Source: Patescibacteria group bacterium (lineage in GTDB: Bacteria; Patescibacteria; Microgenomatia; Daviesbacterales; UBA10151). From it: 10,431 nt of DNA. How positions within the stretch are numbered: position 1 is the stretch's first letter; every line of letters starts with the position of its first letter. This document shows positions 7,231 to 10,431 of this stretch, piece after piece. Below the pieces are notes generated by a model. The model made no database searches and was not told where the DNA came from. It worked only from the letters and a program-made list of their open reading frames with translations. The position numbers and the translations under genes are program-made. The DNA is taken from contig JAMDBX010000051.1 in NCBI GenBank assembly GCA_023487645.1, positions 1 to 10,431 on the forward strand, given 5' to 3'.

Positions 7231-7986
7231 ATGAAGTACTATAAATCCCGTTTGCAAACGTCTTTAACTATTATCTTGGCAGTCATCCTGCTGGGTATAG
7301 GTTATCTATATTTTTCCTATGCCAGAATTTATAACTACATTGGGGAGAAAAATTTTCTGCCGCCAACCGCTCCACGTACCTATCTGCTTGGCAATAAAAA
7401 CAGTAAAGAAATAATTAGATATGTAGCCTTAGGGGACAGTTTGACTGCCGGAGTGGGCAGTACTGATGACCAACAAACTCTGCCTTTTTTGATTGGTCAA
7501 AAACTGTTAAAGGGAAAAGGGGAAGTGTTGATAGTGAACTTAGGACAACCCGGAGCTACAAGTCTGAATGTTTTGCATGATCAACTACCTAAAGCTATTG
7601 GGGAAAGTCCGGATGTGGTGACTTTACTTATTGGAATAAATGATGTCCATAATTTAGTCTCATTGAAAGATTTTCAAACTAATTATCAACAAATAATAAA
7701 TGAGTTAACTCAAAAAACTCACGCCAAAGTGATAGCTATTAATCTTCCTTATTTAGGGTCCGATGTGTTAGTATATCCTCCTTATAACTTTTTGTTGGAT
7801 TTTCGGACCAGGCAATTTAATACAATTATTAGCCAAATTGCCCGGGAAAAATCTGTAAGCTATGTTGATCTGTATACAAAAACCAAAGATCTTTTCCGGA
7901 AAAATCCCCGGCTTTATTCAGGGGATCAGTTCCACCCCTCAGATGAAGGTTATAAAATTTGGGGAGATCTAATTGATGCAAATTAA
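7231..7986 (+). CDS. membrane-anchored SGNH/GDSL hydrolase or acyltransferase
   Basis: This 251-residue protein has an N-terminal membrane anchor (about residues 11-30, TSLTIILAVILLGIGYLYFS after basic residues) and an extracytoplasmic SGNH domain. All four signature blocks are visible: block I ALGDSLTAG with Ser70, block II Gly105 in NLGQPGATS, block III GIND with Asn137, and block V DQFHPSDEGY with Asp232 and His235. The catalytic set is therefore complete. SGNH enzymes cleave or transfer acyl groups on glycans, lipids or peptidoglycan. Here the downstream gene overlaps it and encodes an acyltransferase-3 membrane protein, the partner fused to SGNH domains in OatA/OafA-type proteins. I infer that this enzyme receives acyl groups from that partner and moves them to a surface polymer. 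A deacylating esterase is the main alternative. No ribosome-binding site is visible; the mRNA may be leaderless. Confidence 0.93.
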   Translation: MKYYKSRLQTSLTIILAVILLGIGYLYFSYARIYNYIGEKNFLPPTAPRTYLLGNKNSKEIIRYVALGDSLTAGVGSTDDQQTLPFLIGQKLLKGKGEVLIVNLGQPGATSLNVLHDQLPKAIGESPDVVTLLIGINDVHNLVSLKDFQTNYQQIINELTQKTHAKVIAINLPYLGSDVLVYPPYNFLLDFRTRQFNTIISQIAREKSVSYVDLYTKTKDLFRKNPRLYSGDQFHPSDEGYKIWGDLIDAN

Positions 7987-9160
7987 TGTCGCCAATCCTC
8001 AACTACAAACTGATATTTTTGCCATCCTTCTTTTTTTAACCTTAATTTTGTCTGCCAGAAAATTTACCAAATCTTCTTTTTTTCCCGTTTCTGTTACTGA
8101 TGAGCTAAAAGGTTTGGCTATTTTAGCCGTTATTTTTTCCCATATTGGTTATTTTTTGTCCACAAATACAAGCTTTTTATTTCCTTTATCTATTTCTGCC
8201 GGAGTAGGAGTTAATCTTTTTCTTTTTTTATCAGGATTTGGTCTAACAATTTCCTCGTTAAAAAATAAATTGCCAATCATCAATTTTTACAAAAAAAGGT
8301 TATGGCGTTTATACCTGCCATTATGGATAGTGGTGACTGTTTTATTTATTTTGGACAAAATATTACTCAATATAAATTATTCTGGTAATACCATTGTTCA
8401 GACTTATCTCGGTTGGTTCCCTCATGCGGACCTTTATCGGGATGCAGATTCTCCTCTTTGGTATTTTTCCGCGATTGTTTTTTATTACCTGATTTTTCCG
8501 TTTCTCTTTTGGAGAAAATGGCCTTATCTGTCACCTCTTTTGGTTTTTTTGAGCGGCTTTTTACTGCTTCAATTTAGTCTGCCTGTTAGCGGTGGAGTTT
8601 ATGGCCTTTATACCCTCCATACTCTAGCGTTTCCTTTGGGGATGTTGTTTGCAGTAGTTTACAACCATTACGAAAACAGTTTGAATTGGGGGAAAACAGG
8701 TTGGAATAAACGAGTTGTCAAATATCCTTTACTTTTATTTTTGATACTTTTATTTATCTATACCTCGTTTAATTCCGGAGTTGGCCAGGGACGGGTGATG
8801 GAGCAGGGAATCAGTATTGTAACTATGTTATGTGCGATTTTTATCTTTCTGATCAAGGATGTTCGTTTTCTTTTTTTAAGTTTCTTGGGAAAATATTCTT
8901 ATGAAATTTATTTAATCCATTGGCCGATACTTTATCGTTACGACATATTATATAAAAACCTGTCCGCATTTTTAGCTACTTATATTTATCTGGGATTTTT
9001 TATACTTTTGGGTGTATTGCTTCAAAAAACTTCCGGCAAGAGCTTTTTAGTTTTTTTACAAAACGTGCCAGTAGAGGGTGACAAGGCCGTTTTGATGGTC
9101 AACGATGACACCGTTACCAACAGCACTTCCTCCGGAAACGCTGATAGGGCAAGGAGCTGA
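7976..9160 (+). CDS. acyltransferase 3 family membrane protein
   Basis: This is a polytopic membrane protein of 394 residues with about ten hydrophobic segments, of the Acyl_transf_3 type that moves acyl groups (often acetyl from acetyl-CoA) across the membrane to surface sugars. Family blocks seen are DELKGLAILAVIFSH with His56, GVGVNLFLFLSGF (76-88), KKRLWRLYLP (106-115), SPLWYFSAIVFYY, and GKYSYEIYLIHWPIL with His315 near the end. The usual Arg of the first block is Lys45 here. I start at ATG 7976, with GGGGAG (7961-7966) 9 nt upstream; a TTG three bases earlier is possible but less likely. The start overlaps the SGNH gene by 11 bp, so the two are co-translated. The last 34 residues are hydrophilic, follow the final membrane helix and lie antisense to the end of the M23 peptidase gene, so they may be a readthrough tail without a function of their own. 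Confidence 0.92.
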   Translation: MQINVANPQLQTDIFAILLFLTLILSARKFTKSSFFPVSVTDELKGLAILAVIFSHIGYFLSTNTSFLFPLSISAGVGVNLFLFLSGFGLTISSLKNKLPIINFYKKRLWRLYLPLWIVVTVLFILDKILLNINYSGNTIVQTYLGWFPHADLYRDADSPLWYFSAIVFYYLIFPFLFWRKWPYLSPLLVFLSGFLLLQFSLPVSGGVYGLYTLHTLAFPLGMLFAVVYNHYENSLNWGKTGWNKRVVKYPLLLFLILLFIYTSFNSGVGQGRVMEQGISIVTMLCAIFIFLIKDVRFLFLSFLGKYSYEIYLIHWPILYRYDILYKNLSAFLATYIYLGFFILLGVLLQKTSGKSFLVFLQNVPVEGDKAVLMVNDDTVTNSTSSGNADRARS

Positions 9161-10222
9161 TGTGCGGTAAGCAATACCTTTTTCCGCCGCTAAAACCGGC
9201 CTGCCAACTCCTTCATAGGATTTGGGGGCAATATCTATGCCGGTATGGGTTCCTAAAAAGTAGACTTCTCCATATTCGGTAGTGATCATTGTTTCATCGG
9301 GGTAGCCTTTAAGTGGTGATCCCAAGGTACCATTGTCTAAATATTTATGAGGGTTGACTCTTGTGCCTACGATATGGCCATTTTCCACATGTCCTTCCCA
9401 GACTTCGAAGTGCAGATGGGGCCCGGTTGAACATCCGGTACTGCCCATGGCAGCAATGGTTTGGCCTTTTGTCACCGGTCCGACGACAATACCAATATTG
9501 GAAATAGCACGGGAGATAGAGTCTTGCTCAGCCCGAAGTTGGGCAATTAAATTTTGGAATTTATTTTCATTATTTTGCGTGGCTTGAAGTAGCTGCTGCT
9601 TGGCCCTTTTTTGGGCAGTGAGCTGATTCTGGTATTTTTCAAGATCTTTTTTAAGTTGTTCCTGCTCATCTTGGCGTGTTTGTTTATCCGTTTTTTGGTC
9701 GTTATAGGTAGCTTTGGTGGCCTGAAGTTGGTATAAAACTTTTTTGTCATTGGCTTGGGCAACCTGAATATATTTGATCCTTTCTAAAAGATCAGAAAAT
9801 CCATGAGATGAAAAAAGTAGATCGATGGTTGAAACATTACCGTATTTGTAGGTTTGGATTATCCGGGTAAGTAAAATTTGAGTAATACTGTCAACAGTTG
9901 ATGAAAGCCTGGTGATACGGCCCGATAAATCAGTAATTTCTTTATCAAGTTTGGCAATTTGAGTAGTAGTCCGCTCAACTTTTAACTTGGTAATTTCCTC
10001 TTGGGTATCAATAATGGTAAGTTGGGACTTGAGCGTTTTTTCTTGGCTTTGGGCCCCATCAAGTTGTTGCTGAAGTTGGGAGATTTTATCCTGAATTTCT
10101 TGAAGTTGTTTTTCGGAATCATCCAACGATTGGGCAGATTGGGCGTGAGCCAAACTACCAGAATTTAAAATGGTCGATGAAATTAAAAAAAATATTGTGG
10201 CGATAATAGCCAGAATTTTCAT
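9056..10222 (-). CDS. secreted coiled-coil M23 peptidase with circularly permuted catalytic domain
   Basis: This 388-residue protein is a probable peptidoglycan hydrolase working with FtsEX. Residues 1-27 are a signal peptide ending LAHA. About 30-115 and 155-240 are Gln/Lys/Glu-rich coiled coils, as in EnvC, PcsB and RipC. The M23 (LytM) blocks follow in unusual order: KGQTIAAMGSTGCSTGPHLHFE with His269 and His271, NPHKYL (290-295), then TEYGEVYFLGTHTGIDIA with His326 and Asp330, PVLAAEKG, and NGVIVDHQNGLVTLYWH with His386 two residues from the end. Canonical M23 domains run HxxxD, then YxH, then HLH. All zinc-binding and catalytic residues are kept, so activity is plausible. It starts 4 nt after the ftsX stop without a clear ribosome-binding site, implying coupling. 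Its last 105 bp overlap the convergent acyltransferase gene. Confidence 0.93.
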   Translation of the reverse strand: MKILAIIATIFFLISSTILNSGSLAHAQSAQSLDDSEKQLQEIQDKISQLQQQLDGAQSQEKTLKSQLTIIDTQEEITKLKVERTTTQIAKLDKEITDLSGRITRLSSTVDSITQILLTRIIQTYKYGNVSTIDLLFSSHGFSDLLERIKYIQVAQANDKKVLYQLQATKATYNDQKTDKQTRQDEQEQLKKDLEKYQNQLTAQKRAKQQLLQATQNNENKFQNLIAQLRAEQDSISRAISNIGIVVGPVTKGQTIAAMGSTGCSTGPHLHFEVWEGHVENGHIVGTRVNPHKYLDNGTLGSPLKGYPDETMITTEYGEVYFLGTHTGIDIAPKSYEGVGRPVLAAEKGIAYRTSAPCPISVSGGSAVGNGVIVDHQNGLVTLYWHVL

Positions 10223-10226
10223 GACA

Positions 10227-10431
10227 TTAAAGATGCAGATAACGGCGAACTGCAGTAAATGATCCTAATCCTCCGACCAAAAGAGCAATCAGGAGCTCGA
10301 CTAAAAGAAATTCAGTGATGATAAGCGGGGGCACAGGTAATAAAATTTGGGAAACTTCTCCCAGGTTATTTTGAAGTAAGGGTTGGAAATACCATAGAAC
10401 GGCAAAGCTTAGGAGCCATCCCAAAAACGCA
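10227..10431 (-). CDS. ftsX: cell division protein FtsX, C-terminal part (5' end outside window)
   Basis: The frame is open from the window edge, so only the last 67 residues are visible. They show part of one hydrophobic helix (FLGWLLSFAVLWYF), an outside loop (QPLLQNNLGEVSQILLPVPP) and a final membrane helix (FLLVELLIALLVGGLGSF) ending AVRRYLHL. The terminal GLGSF-x-AVRRYL pattern is characteristic of FtsX, the membrane subunit of the ABC-type FtsEX complex at the division site. FtsEX uses ATP to switch on peptidoglycan hydrolases through their coiled coils. The gene immediately downstream, a coiled-coil M23 peptidase, fits that role closely. ftsE would be expected just beyond the right edge. 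The short visible length limits certainty, but C-terminal motif and context agree. Confidence 0.82.
   Translation of the reverse strand, partial: AFLGWLLSFAVLWYFQPLLQNNLGEVSQILLPVPPLIITEFLLVELLIALLVGGLGSFTAVRRYLHL

Noticed and set aside
9056..9160. M23 gene truncated at its C-terminus because it ends right after YWH
   Set aside because: The blocks normally after YWH are present earlier in the same protein, so permutation explains the end without any loss.
9547..9762. Minus-strand frame of 71 codons within the M23 gene
   Set aside because: An out-of-frame shadow of the coiled-coil region, rich in Lys because of A-rich codons.

Overview
The window looks like a chromosomal segment of a small-genome bacterium. 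Candidate Phyla Radiation (Patescibacteria, Microgenomates-like) fits best. This rests on overall character, not a marker gene: Pro/Thr/Ser-rich single-pass surface proteins, a cell envelope with no visible outer-membrane parts, moderate-to-low GC and compact gene spacing. TGA is used as a normal stop (for example secA and the 98-412 gene) and Trp is TGG, which argues against the recoded code-25 lineages. No rRNA, tRNA, CRISPR array or transposase was seen.

Layout. (i) 98-1291, minus strand: a tight three-gene operon of CcbP-like protein, DUF6155-like protein and a second CcbP-like protein. It lies in AT-rich DNA unlike the rest of the window. (ii) 1292-1595: AT-rich intergenic DNA with one clear 8-bp inverted repeat. 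(iii) 1596-4331, minus: complete secA. (iv) 4332-4480: a divergent promoter region whose two promoters share three perfect 12-bp tandem repeats. (v) 4481-5521, plus: a low-complexity Pro/Ser/Ala-rich single-pass membrane protein of unknown function. (vi) 5523-7139, minus: an operon of a secreted, C-terminally anchored lamin-tail-domain protein followed by tsaE. (vii) 7231-9160, plus: a membrane-anchored SGNH hydrolase overlapping an acyltransferase-3 family membrane protein, plausibly a two-gene version of an OatA/OafA-type surface O-acylation system. (viii) 9056-10431, minus: the 3' end of ftsX followed 4 nt later by a secreted coiled-coil M23 peptidase, the usual layout of FtsEX and the peptidoglycan hydrolase it controls.

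From secA rightward most genes concern the envelope: export (SecA), anchored surface proteins, acyl modification of surface glycans and division-linked wall cleavage. tsaE (tRNA t6A synthesis) is the housekeeping exception. The most unusual observation is that the M23 domain at 9056-10222 has its sequence blocks in circularly permuted order (HLH block first, HxxxD block second, YWH at the extreme C-terminus) while keeping every expected active-site residue. Other points worth following are the duplicated CcbP/DUF6155 operon, the shared 12-bp repeats, the split SGNH/acyltransferase module, and a 105-bp convergent overlap in which the acyltransferase tail is antisense to the catalytic end of the peptidase gene.
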